NCBI GenBank assembly: GCA_031285815.1
Contig: JAITVM010000055.1
Span: 1 to 9,749 of the forward strand
DNA: 9,749 bases
Reading direction: 5' to 3'
From: Clostridiales bacterium
GTDB taxonomy: Bacteria; Bacillota; Clostridia; Lachnospirales; JAITVM01
The position numbers and the translations under genes were made by a program. The notes under the pieces were generated by a model. That model searched no databases, was not told the origin of the DNA, and worked only from the letters and a program-made list of their open reading frames with translations. Every line of letters starts with the position of its first letter. The stretch's first letter is position 1. Below, piece by piece: positions 1 to 6,504 of this stretch.

Positions 1-41
1 TCCCTTTTTGAACTGCTATCATCTTCTTTGGGTTTAGACAA
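1..41 (-). CDS. Possible N-terminus of a gene running off the left edge
   Basis: On the minus strand a TTG codon at 41-39 is preceded, five bases upstream, by the Shine-Dalgarno-like AAGGTGA, and then opens a frame reading MSKPKEDDSSSKR up to the window edge. An in-frame GTG at 50-48 is an alternative start but lies inside that ribosome binding site. Thirteen hydrophilic, Lys/Ser/Asp-rich residues are too few to assign a family. If real, this gene is divergent from the surface-protein gene on the other side of the 408-base gap. The call rests only on the ribosome binding site and the open frame. Confidence 0.3.
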   Translation of the reverse strand, partial: MSKPKEDDSSSKR

Positions 42-449
42 CCGGCTCACCTTCTTTCAGGAATAGTATATGCCAATTTAAAAAAATATAGCCAAAAAAC
101 CTCAAAATATTTTTGCCAGCTATTATAGGCCCACTATAGCATGCCAGTAACCCCCAGTTACAAAACGGGTAAGCAAAGCCGAAAAAATAATTATATAGTT
201 ATTTAAGTTTGACTTATACATATTATAATGGACAAGCCGAGAGGGCTTTAAAGAAGGTGTGCTGCCTAACAAACATAAAAATTACTTCCGGTTATGCATG
301 TAATGGCTTTGTAATCTTTTTTATAACGCGTTACGATAAAATGATTGAGTATATATGCCTATGTGGCGTTTGTGCAATTTCATAAAGTAAAAGTGCAAAA
401 TGTGCTTTTGACTATATTTTGATATTTTCATTTGGGGGGAGAAAATATT
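42..449. other. Gene-free intergenic region upstream of the surface-protein gene
   Basis: This AT-rich stretch has no convincing gene. It holds a perfect TATAAT at 224-229 (+) with only a poor -35 (TTTAAG, 16 bp upstream), and a minus-strand TATAAT at 127-122 that could serve the leftward gene but lacks a good -35. A better-spaced plus-strand promoter candidate lies at 309-337. There is a 10-bp perfect palindrome TAACGCGTTA at 324-333, and a short inverted repeat GTAAC/GTTAC around 147-160. A fragment resembling part of a c-di-GMP-I riboswitch (GCAAAGCC near 173-180) lacks the rest of the aptamer. The length and the possible divergent genes fit a regulatory region. Confidence 0.6.
309..337 (+). 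promoter_or_regulatory. Candidate sigma-A promoter for the surface-protein gene, with palindrome in the spacer
   Basis: TTGTAA (309-314) and TACGAT (332-337) are spaced by exactly 17 bp, about 110 bases before the gene start. The -10 matches only four of six consensus bases. The palindrome TAACGCGTTA (324-333) overlaps the spacer and the -10, where a repressor operator would sit; that role is inference. The TATAAT at 224-229 is a competing choice. Confidence 0.3.
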
Positions 450-2666
450 ATGAAAGGGATAAGTAAAACGAAACTAGTGTTAATCATTATTGCTTTCATA
501 ATCACAGCTAATATATTCCCGTATGTTGTGCGGAAAACGTTGGCCGCGGGTGCATCAGATGTGATTACTGAAATCAAGCTAGTTAAAACAAATGATGACA
601 AAACTTATGCCGCGGTTAACGAAGGCGAGTTAATGAACCAAAGGAATAAATACTATGTACAGTTGGATTGGGAAGGTAACGCTGTTATACCTAATGAGGA
701 GTACACTGTTAAAGCAACCGGTTTATTATTTGAAGATTCGGCGGATGAGTATGATATCTTCCTAACGGACAAAGATAATAAGCCACTTGGTTATCCAGCC
801 ATAGGCACAATATATGTTTTAGGCAATGAAATAAAAATACAGTTTAACGAGAACATAGCGTCTGAAGAAATAAGTAGCTTAGGGCCGCTTAGCGGTGATT
901 TTTTGGTAAGGGCATCGGTGGATATAAATAATTTTCAACTGCAAGAAAATTTTACTGTTGGGTTTTATTTAAATAATGAAGAGATGTCTAAGCTAAATTT
1001 GCGGCATGAAATGATTGTGACGGATTTTAGCTCCATGTTTAGAAACGCAACTAAGGATGCAAGCTTTGAAAAAACTTTGGTTGATATGATACCGGGCGAA
1101 ACTTTTGAAGTCAAGGTAAATATAGTACCACAAAAAGGCTATACAATCGAAAAATTCAATATTTATTATATTTTTAACGATTACTCATTAGATTTTTTTG
1201 AGGGGACAAATGCGGATGGCGCAGGTATTGGAAGGATAGACCCATCTTTAAATGGTGAAACCATAACTGATTATGAGTTTATCAGAAACCCTGCAGGCAA
1301 AAACGGCGAAAGGCGCCCAGAAGGCATGAAAGAAGACCTAGCGGCGCAATTAGATGTTGAGTCTGAATGGGGGTTCCTCCCTAACTCTATGCCGGAGTTG
1401 TCTGAAGCAGGGGATTTCAATTATTTCTTTTCAATAAATGGGGAATATACTGGCAACAATTTTATGAATTATGATTATAAGATCAAGACCCAGCTTGACC
1501 CGATATATAAAGTTGAAAAATATGATGAGATAATTATAAATGCACCAACAGAAGCTGAAGTAGAATTAACTGATGTAATAGTTAAATATATTGGCTATAA
1601 TGAAAACGGGGAAGCATTTGAAGGGTTATTGCCGGATAAGGTATATAACGATGTCCCTGTTAACAGCACTGACTATTTTAATTATGTAGTACCTACCAGG
1701 GACTCTGATACAATTCATGATAGGGGCTATTATGTTGCTAGGATTGACAACTTAAAAACACTTTCGCCTAATAAAGGTGAAAATATTATTTATGTACATT
1801 GTTTTATGTGTTGTACTGAAGGCTACGCCGATGTTGTTGTTAAGTTCTTGAGGGAAGGCACCAATGTAGCTGTTTTAAATGACAAGTATTTTAAAAATAT
1901 CAGTATTAATACTCAAGAATTTTATAATTATCAAGTAGAAGAAGCTGATAGGGAAGCTTTGGATGACCTAGGTTACAAGGTTACGAGGGTTATTTCGGCA
2001 CCAAAGCCTTTAAAGGCAAACGCTATTAACTATGTTTATGTTTATGTAGATTTAGAAGGCGGCGGGCCTACAACAACACCTACATCGTCAACTACGCCTA
2101 CGACTAAAACTACAGGCACTACAACAGGGACAGCGGGCACAACAACGCCTACAAATTCTGGGGGCGGGTCGACACCAACAACTTCAAGGAGGCCAAGCAC
2201 CTCTAGGACGCCTTCTACAAGGACAACGACCAGAAGGACAACTAGGACACCATCGACGAGGTCGAATGATTCATCTACCTCCCGTTCGCCTGGCACAATG
2301 ACAGCAACATATGAAACAACAAGGAGGACAACTTCTACAACGGCAACAAAGACAACTACAAATACTGCAACATGGAGTACAACCCCTATAAGTTCGTATC
2401 CGCCAATAACTTCACAACCGCCGGATACAGCTACGGATAGCTGGGTACCGGAAACAGATATACCATCTGATTCTGTACCATGGGATAACCCTTCGCCTGG
2501 CGACGACACACCACCGCCTACTAACGGTGGGGACCCACAGCCAAGCACCAGGGGCCCTGAGGACAACCCTCAGACCTTTGACAACAAGGTTGCACCAATG
2601 TTTTTAATATTAATTTTGGCTGCGGTATTAATTGTTGCTGATAAATTAAAAATCTTTTCAAGATAA
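450..2666 (+). CDS. Secreted cell-wall-type surface protein with MucBP-like repeats and a Thr/Arg-rich stalk
   Basis: The start is ATG 450, eight bases after GGGGGGAG; the TTG at 432 lies just ahead of that ribosome binding site. The product is 738 residues. Residues 1-35 look like a signal peptide (basic start, hydrophobic 9-27, AAGA end). Residues 37-360 appear to be all-beta; the YTVKATGL...DFLVRASVD pattern recalls Ig-like adhesin modules of Gram-positive wall proteins, but no specific family is claimed. Two MucBP-like repeats (about 372-458 and 459-537) share DVIVKY/DVVVKF starts, Y/F-x-Y cores, a GYxV turn and N-x-I-x-YV ends. A low-complexity stalk follows (541-705): Thr/Ser/Arg-rich, then Pro/Asp-rich. 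The tail is NPQTFD (706-711), a hydrophobic run (714-730) and basic residues (DKLKIFSR), which is the layout of a sortase signal, although the motif is atypical. The only cysteines are C451, C454 and C455. Role inferred: adhesion to host glycans or surfaces. Confidence 0.8.
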   Translation: MKGISKTKLVLIIIAFIITANIFPYVVRKTLAAGASDVITEIKLVKTNDDKTYAAVNEGELMNQRNKYYVQLDWEGNAVIPNEEYTVKATGLLFEDSADEYDIFLTDKDNKPLGYPAIGTIYVLGNEIKIQFNENIASEEISSLGPLSGDFLVRASVDINNFQLQENFTVGFYLNNEEMSKLNLRHEMIVTDFSSMFRNATKDASFEKTLVDMIPGETFEVKVNIVPQKGYTIEKFNIYYIFNDYSLDFFEGTNADGAGIGRIDPSLNGETITDYEFIRNPAGKNGERRPEGMKEDLAAQLDVESEWGFLPNSMPELSEAGDFNYFFSINGEYTGNNFMNYDYKIKTQLDPIYKVEKYDEIIINAPTEAEVELTDVIVKYIGYNENGEAFEGLLPDKVYNDVPVNSTDYFNYVVPTRDSDTIHDRGYYVARIDNLKTLSPNKGENIIYVHCFMCCTEGYADVVVKFLREGTNVAVLNDKYFKNISINTQEFYNYQVEEADREALDDLGYKVTRVISAPKPLKANAINYVYVYVDLEGGGPTTTPTSSTTPTTKTTGTTTGTAGTTTPTNSGGGSTPTTSRRPSTSRTPSTRTTTRRTTRTPSTRSNDSSTSRSPGTMTATYETTRRTTSTTATKTTTNTATWSTTPISSYPPITSQPPDTATDSWVPETDIPSDSVPWDNPSPGDDTPPPTNGGDPQPSTRGPEDNPQTFDNKVAPMFLILILAAVLIVADKLKIFSR
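1563..2060 (+). repeat. Two tandem MucBP-like repeats within the surface protein
   Basis: Residues about 372-458 and 459-537 align by eye. Both begin DV(I/V)VK(Y/F), have a central (Y/F)FNYxV or FYNYxV, a GYYVxRI or GYKVTRV turn, and end with NIIYVH or AINYVYVY. The copies have diverged at DNA level, so this is an old domain duplication rather than a recent DNA repeat. MucBP is the known family with this pattern, but assignment is by eye. Confidence 0.55.
2070..2412 (+). repeat. Low-complexity Thr/Arg-rich coding region
   Basis: This DNA encodes residues 541-654 of the surface protein, dominated by Thr with Ser, Pro and Arg. The octamer AGGACAAC recurs at 2220, 2235 and 2325, and Thr codons of several kinds are mixed, so the tract is degenerate rather than a clean microsatellite. 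The opposite strand stays open over 2042-2566 only because of this composition, and would encode an implausible Val/Gly-rich product. Confidence 0.7.
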
Positions 2667-2683
2667 ATATATAATGCATTAAA

Positions 2684-2728
2684 TTATAAACGCCGTTTGT
2701 TATAAACGGCGTTTATAATAATTTTTTT
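2684..2728 (+). terminator. Rho-independent terminator of the surface-protein gene
   Basis: A perfect 15-bp stem (2684-2698 with 2704-2718) and a five-base loop (GTTAT) are followed three bases later by seven T residues (2722-2728). It begins 18 bases after the stop codon. Confidence 0.92.
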
Positions 2729-2749
2729 CTTGGCTTAATTAAAGCCAAG
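2729..2749 (+). repeat. Second hairpin directly after the terminator
   Basis: CTTGGCTT (2729-2736) pairs perfectly with AAGCCAAG (2742-2749) around the loop AATTA. It starts immediately after the T-run of the preceding terminator and ends 14 bases before the G-rich ribosome binding site of the next gene. It has no good T-run of its own (TGTTTT follows), so it may be a backup stop or a 5' leader structure of the YARHG gene's transcript. Confidence 0.5.
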
Positions 2750-2775
2750 CTGTTTTGCAGTTTAGGGGGGTTTGC

Positions 2776-3612
2776 ATGGACAAAGACAAACTAGGGGCTA
2801 AACAAATAGCGGTAATAGTTGTTGCATCCATGATATTAGTGAATATAATAGTTTTCTCGTTGCTTTCGATATTTTCATCATTTGGCGGCAGCCAAGAAGG
2901 CCAAGTGCAGGGTGTTTATGAGGAAGTAGTTAAGGATGCTAAGGTAGAAGTAGTTGACAGCTTGTTTAATAATTCGAAAGCTATGGATAAAGTTACAAGG
3001 TATAAGCTTAGTATCTTAGGCTATGACGCAACTAATTACCCAAAAGTAGAATTTAGGTTCAGCATAACAAATATGCGTGGGGAAATAGTGGATTGGGCAG
3101 AAAGGCAACATATATTTATTGTAGAAAGGGGCCTGCCTTATTTAACCGACACGCTTACTTATGCAGGCGGGGGCGAATATACAATAACATATACCAGCCT
3201 TGATTTAGAGGAGCCTGATAATATGATAACCAAAATAATTATGGATGATGGCAAATATTTAGGGGATGCACAAACTTTCTATACAGTTGAGGATATGAAT
3301 TATAGCTACAGCTTTGATTATGATAATTTTATACTCCCCTTTAGTTCGGTTATGCCGCTAACTATGGAAGATATAGAAAACGCCAAGCCAAACCCAATCA
3401 GCCTTATTAAAGCTGAGATTTATGCAAGGCATGGTATGGTATTGGAAAGCCGTGAACAAAAAAATTATTTTGAAAGCAAGCCTTGGTATTATAAAAGCCG
3501 GGTATTTACAGGCGGTTACTACCAGCTTAATGATATAGAACGGGAAAATATTGATTTTTTATCGGAATTGGAAGGCAATGGTTTAGCTTCCGCCGAAAAT
3601 TCTACGCGGTAA
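2776..3612 (+). CDS. Membrane-anchored YARHG-domain protein
   Basis: The chosen start is ATG 2776, five bases after the strong AGGGGGG at 2764-2770; an upstream in-frame TTG (2755) has no ribosome binding site. The 278-residue product has a short charged N-terminus and one hydrophobic segment (about 11-33), with no clear signal-peptidase site, so it is probably a membrane anchor with the rest outside. Residues about 40-200 are probably a beta-rich extracellular region of unknown family. The C-terminus carries a YARHG domain (PF13308): EIYARHG with YARHG at 216-220, then YFESKPWYY (PWYY at 236-239) and a closing LNDIERENIDFL. YARHG domains are found on bacterial extracytoplasmic proteins and their function is poorly known. 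There are no cysteines. A terminator hairpin separates the gene from the surface-protein gene, and I see no clear promoter in the 109-base gap, so it may depend on read-through. Confidence 0.82.
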   Translation: MDKDKLGAKQIAVIVVASMILVNIIVFSLLSIFSSFGGSQEGQVQGVYEEVVKDAKVEVVDSLFNNSKAMDKVTRYKLSILGYDATNYPKVEFRFSITNMRGEIVDWAERQHIFIVERGLPYLTDTLTYAGGGEYTITYTSLDLEEPDNMITKIIMDDGKYLGDAQTFYTVEDMNYSYSFDYDNFILPFSSVMPLTMEDIENAKPNPISLIKAEIYARHGMVLESREQKNYFESKPWYYKSRVFTGGYYQLNDIERENIDFLSELEGNGLASAENSTR

Positions 3613-3651
3613 GCTATCAAAGGGGGGTTCCGGTTTGTATCTAAATAAAAT

Positions 3652-3698
3652 CTACACAAAAAAACACGGTTATATTTAGGCCGTGTTTTTTTGTGTAG
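3652..3698. terminator. Bidirectional terminator between the YARHG gene and alaS
   Basis: A perfect 18-bp inverted repeat (3652-3669 with 3681-3698) has an 11-base loop. The stem contains seven A residues on the left and seven T residues on the right, so the inner CACGG/CCGTG hairpin is followed by a U-tract whichever strand is transcribed. It sits between two convergent genes and ends seven bases from the alaS stop codon. Confidence 0.9.
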
Positions 3699-3705
3699 AG
3701 GGGGG

Positions 3706-6339
3706 TTAGCCCCTAATTATTTCTATTGCCTTATTAAGCGCATCCCCAATTTTAGATTTATCTTTGCCGCCGGCTTGGGCAAAAGCTGGCTTCCCGCCAC
3801 CAGAGCCGCCAACGATAGGGGCAATGGCTTTGATAATATTGCCGGCGTGGATATTTTGTTTTACAGCCCCGTCTGAAGCCATAACGACAAGGTTTACTTT
3901 TTCATTTTTAAAGCTTGCCAGTATAATGGCCGAGTTTGGCAATTTACTTTTCAGCTGGTCCCCAAAAGCTTTTAACGAATTTATATCCATATCATTTAAT
4001 TCTTTGGCTATTACATTTAAATCGTTAATTGTAAGCTTACTTTCAACAATTTCATCAATAGAATTAGCCATCAGCTTAGAATTAAATGAATCTATTTGTT
4101 TCTGCAAAGCTTTTGTGTTGGTAATTAATTGCTCAATTTTATTGGCCACATTTTCTTGGTTTGTTTTCAAAAGCCCGGCAATAGAATCCATTTTACCGTT
4201 TAGGCCTTTATAGAATAAATATGCATTCTGGCCGGTTATTGCCTCAATTCTGCGGACGCCGGCAGAAATCCCGGTTTCACTTAAAATTTTAAACGAGAAG
4301 ATTTGCGAGCTGTTTTTTAAATGGGTACCGCCACAGAGCTCGGTGCTAAAATTGCCGATTTCTACAACACGGACAACTGAGCCGTATTTCTCACCAAACA
4401 GGGCTTCTGCGCCCATTTTTTTAGCTTCGTTTATATCTTTTTCAAATACTTGTATATCAAGGCAGTTAAGGATTTGTTGGTTAACTATGTCTTCTATTTT
4501 AATAATATCCTGGCTGGATACCGGCTCAAAATGCGTAAAATCAAACCGGAGCCTTTCCCTTGAAACCATTGAGCCCGCTTGTTGTACATGGTTGCCTAGG
4601 ACAGTCTTTAGGGCCTTATGAAGGATATGTGTGGCTGAGTGGTTCCTGGCTGTGTTTAACCTTGCATCCCTATCGGGCTCTAAGGTACATTTATCATTAA
4701 TATTAATACTGCCTTCGGTTACAACACCGATATGCGCTATTTTATTGCCGCCTACTTTAATTGTATCAGATACAGAAATTGTAGCGCCGGGGGTTTTTAT
4801 AAGGCCAATGTCGCCTTTTTGCCCACCGCTTTCTGCGTAGAATACTGTTTTGTCAAATATTATGGATATCTGGTCGCCGGCATTTGCACTAGAAACAATA
4901 TCGTCGCCTTTAACAATATAATAAATCTGTGCGCCACTCAAAACCATAGAGCTATACCCTACGAAAACACTCTTAAGGTTAACATCTAAATTATTATAAA
5001 TTGTGTCGTCAGCACCCATATATGTTGTTTCTTCTGCTGAGGAGCTGGCGAGCTTTCTTTGCTTTTCCATTTCGGCATTAAATGCAGGTTCGTCCAGCCC
5101 AAGGTTTTCTTCAATAAAGATTTCTTTCATAAGCTCAAGAGGGAACCCATAGGTATCATATAATTTAAATGCGTCTTGCCCCGATATTATATTTGTTGTT
5201 TTTTCATGGGCGTCTGCAACTAATTTTTTGATTAAAACAAGGCCTTTTTCCAAGGTGTCGAAAAATCTTTGCTCTTCAACCGATAGTACTTTTAAAATAT
5301 ATTCTTTTTTCTCTTCAAGCTCAGGGTATGCAGTTTTAGATACATTAATAACAGCTTCGCAAACCTGGCTCAAAAAACCGGAATTAATATTTAAAAGCTT
5401 GCCATGGCGGGCGGCGCGGCGCAATAAACGCCTAAATACATACCCGCGCCCAACATTGGATGGAAGTACGCCATCGGCGGCCATAAATGTTACGGAACGC
5501 ACGTGGTCGGTTATTACCCTAATGGATATATCTTGTTTAGGGTTTTCATTATAATTGCAGCCAGCTATTTCGCATACTTTGTTGCGGATAGCCTTCATTG
5601 TGTCAACATCAAAAAAAGACTCTGCCCCCTGCATAATTATGGCCATGCGCTCAAGCCCCATGCCTGTATCTATATTCGGGTGCTGCAGGTTTTTATATGA
5701 GCCGTCTTCCTCTTTACTAAACTGGGTAAACACAAGGTTCCAAAATTCCATGTAACGGTCGCAGTCGCAACCCATTTCACAGCTTGGCTTCCCGCAGCCA
5801 AAACCCTCGCCGCGGTCGAAATAAATTTCGGAGCATGGCCCGCATGGCCCCAAGCCCACTTCCCAGAAATTATCTTCTTTACCCATGCGTACAATCCGGC
5901 CTTCGGGCAAACCAACTTTTTTGTGCCAAATATCATATGCCTCGTCGTCGTCAAGGTAGACAGATACGTATAGCCTATCTATTGGCAGTTTCATAACTTC
6001 GGTCACAAATTCCCAAGACCAGGGGATAATTTCTTCTTTAAAATAATCGCCAAAGGAAAAATTCCCAAGCATTTCAAAAAAAGTGCCATGCCGTGCGGTA
6101 ACGCCAACATTGTCTATATCACCGGTACGTATACACTTTTGGCATGTGACAACACGTTTGCTTGGCGGCGCCTCCTGGCCGGTAAAGTAAGGTTTCAGTG
6201 GTGCCATGCCAGAATTTATTAGAAGTAATGATTTATCATTATTTGGTATTAAAGAAGATGAAGCAAGCCGGAGATGCTGCTTCGATTCAAAAAATTGCAA
6301 AAATTTTTCGCGGATATCGTTAAGCCCCAATTTCTCCAT
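3706..6339 (-). CDS. alaS: Alanine--tRNA ligase
   Basis: This class II enzyme charges tRNA-Ala with alanine using ATP in the cytoplasm and hydrolyses mischarged Ser- or Gly-tRNA-Ala. The start is ATG at 6339, five bases after GGAGG; the in-frame TTG at 6351 overlaps that site. The 877-residue length is normal. Visible landmarks are the N-terminal catalytic domain with RHGTFFEMLGNFSF (motif 2 region), GPCGPCSEIYFDRG, a Cys-rich loop CGKPSCEMGCDCDRY, which I regard as usual for clostridial enzymes, and motif 3 GMGLERM (226-232). The editing domain has HSATH (H567, H571) and CGGTH (C669, H673), the zinc-ligand set. The C-Ala domain follows with GGSGGGKP (844-851). All key residues are present and the frame is intact. 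The gene is monocistronic between its own promoter and the bidirectional terminator. Antisense open frames within it are shadows. Confidence 0.98.
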   Translation of the reverse strand: MEKLGLNDIREKFLQFFESKQHLRLASSSLIPNNDKSLLLINSGMAPLKPYFTGQEAPPSKRVVTCQKCIRTGDIDNVGVTARHGTFFEMLGNFSFGDYFKEEIIPWSWEFVTEVMKLPIDRLYVSVYLDDDEAYDIWHKKVGLPEGRIVRMGKEDNFWEVGLGPCGPCSEIYFDRGEGFGCGKPSCEMGCDCDRYMEFWNLVFTQFSKEEDGSYKNLQHPNIDTGMGLERMAIIMQGAESFFDVDTMKAIRNKVCEIAGCNYNENPKQDISIRVITDHVRSVTFMAADGVLPSNVGRGYVFRRLLRRAARHGKLLNINSGFLSQVCEAVINVSKTAYPELEEKKEYILKVLSVEEQRFFDTLEKGLVLIKKLVADAHEKTTNIISGQDAFKLYDTYGFPLELMKEIFIEENLGLDEPAFNAEMEKQRKLASSSAEETTYMGADDTIYNNLDVNLKSVFVGYSSMVLSGAQIYYIVKGDDIVSSANAGDQISIIFDKTVFYAESGGQKGDIGLIKTPGATISVSDTIKVGGNKIAHIGVVTEGSININDKCTLEPDRDARLNTARNHSATHILHKALKTVLGNHVQQAGSMVSRERLRFDFTHFEPVSSQDIIKIEDIVNQQILNCLDIQVFEKDINEAKKMGAEALFGEKYGSVVRVVEIGNFSTELCGGTHLKNSSQIFSFKILSETGISAGVRRIEAITGQNAYLFYKGLNGKMDSIAGLLKTNQENVANKIEQLITNTKALQKQIDSFNSKLMANSIDEIVESKLTINDLNVIAKELNDMDINSLKAFGDQLKSKLPNSAIILASFKNEKVNLVVMASDGAVKQNIHAGNIIKAIAPIVGGSGGGKPAFAQAGGKDKSKIGDALNKAIEIIRG

Positions 6340-6367
6340 AAGAACCTCCAATAGTTGTATTTCCTGA

Positions 6368-6395
6368 ATTATAACATATAACCGTAATTTTTCAA
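6368..6395 (-). promoter_or_regulatory. Sigma-A promoter of alaS with extended -10
   Basis: Reading the minus strand, TTGAAA (6395-6390), 16 bp of spacer, then TATAAT (6373-6368), preceded by TGT to give an extended -10 (TGn). The predicted transcript begins about 20-25 bases before the alaS start codon. That leaves just enough room for the ribosome binding site and none for a T-box leader. Confidence 0.75.
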
Positions 6396-6435
6396 GATTC
6401 AGATTTATATCAATTTAAAAATTAATAATAATATC

Positions 6436-6464
6436 TTGAACATCTGGTGTATCTGTATTAAAAT
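6436..6464 (+). promoter_or_regulatory. Sigma-A promoter of the DUF503-EamA pair
   Basis: TTGAAC (6436-6441) and TAAAAT (6459-6464) have a 17-bp spacer. Each hexamer matches five of six consensus bases. The predicted start of transcription lies about 30 bases before the DUF503 start codon. It is divergent from the alaS promoter, with about 40 bp between the two -35 boxes. Confidence 0.65.
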
Positions 6465-6504
6465 TATTTAGTATGTTTTCAAACTAAATTTAGGTGATAG
6501 TATG

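Noticed and set aside
147..300. Possible c-di-GMP-I riboswitch upstream of the surface-protein gene
   Set aside because: GCAAAGCC is present, but the paired GGCAAACC segment, tetraloop helix and receptor helix are not found in the right order or spacing.
259..303. Fourteen-codon frame starting GTG 259
   Set aside because: The purine-rich AGAAGG is only one base from the start codon, there is no terminator or conservation argument, and such frames are expected by chance.
2042..2566. Open frame of 174 codons antisense to the surface protein
   Set aside because: It lies opposite the Thr-rich stalk and encodes a Val/Gly-rich string; it is open because of the composition of the sense strand and has no ribosome binding site of note.
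2691..2719. TATAAT at 2714-2719 as a promoter for the YARHG gene
   Set aside because: It is part of the right arm of the terminator hairpin and its immediate flank, and no -35-like hexamer lies 16-18 bp upstream.
3764..5996. Several open frames on the plus strand within alaS
   Set aside because: All are antisense or shifted shadows of a complete, well-conserved AlaRS gene and show no recognisable domain.
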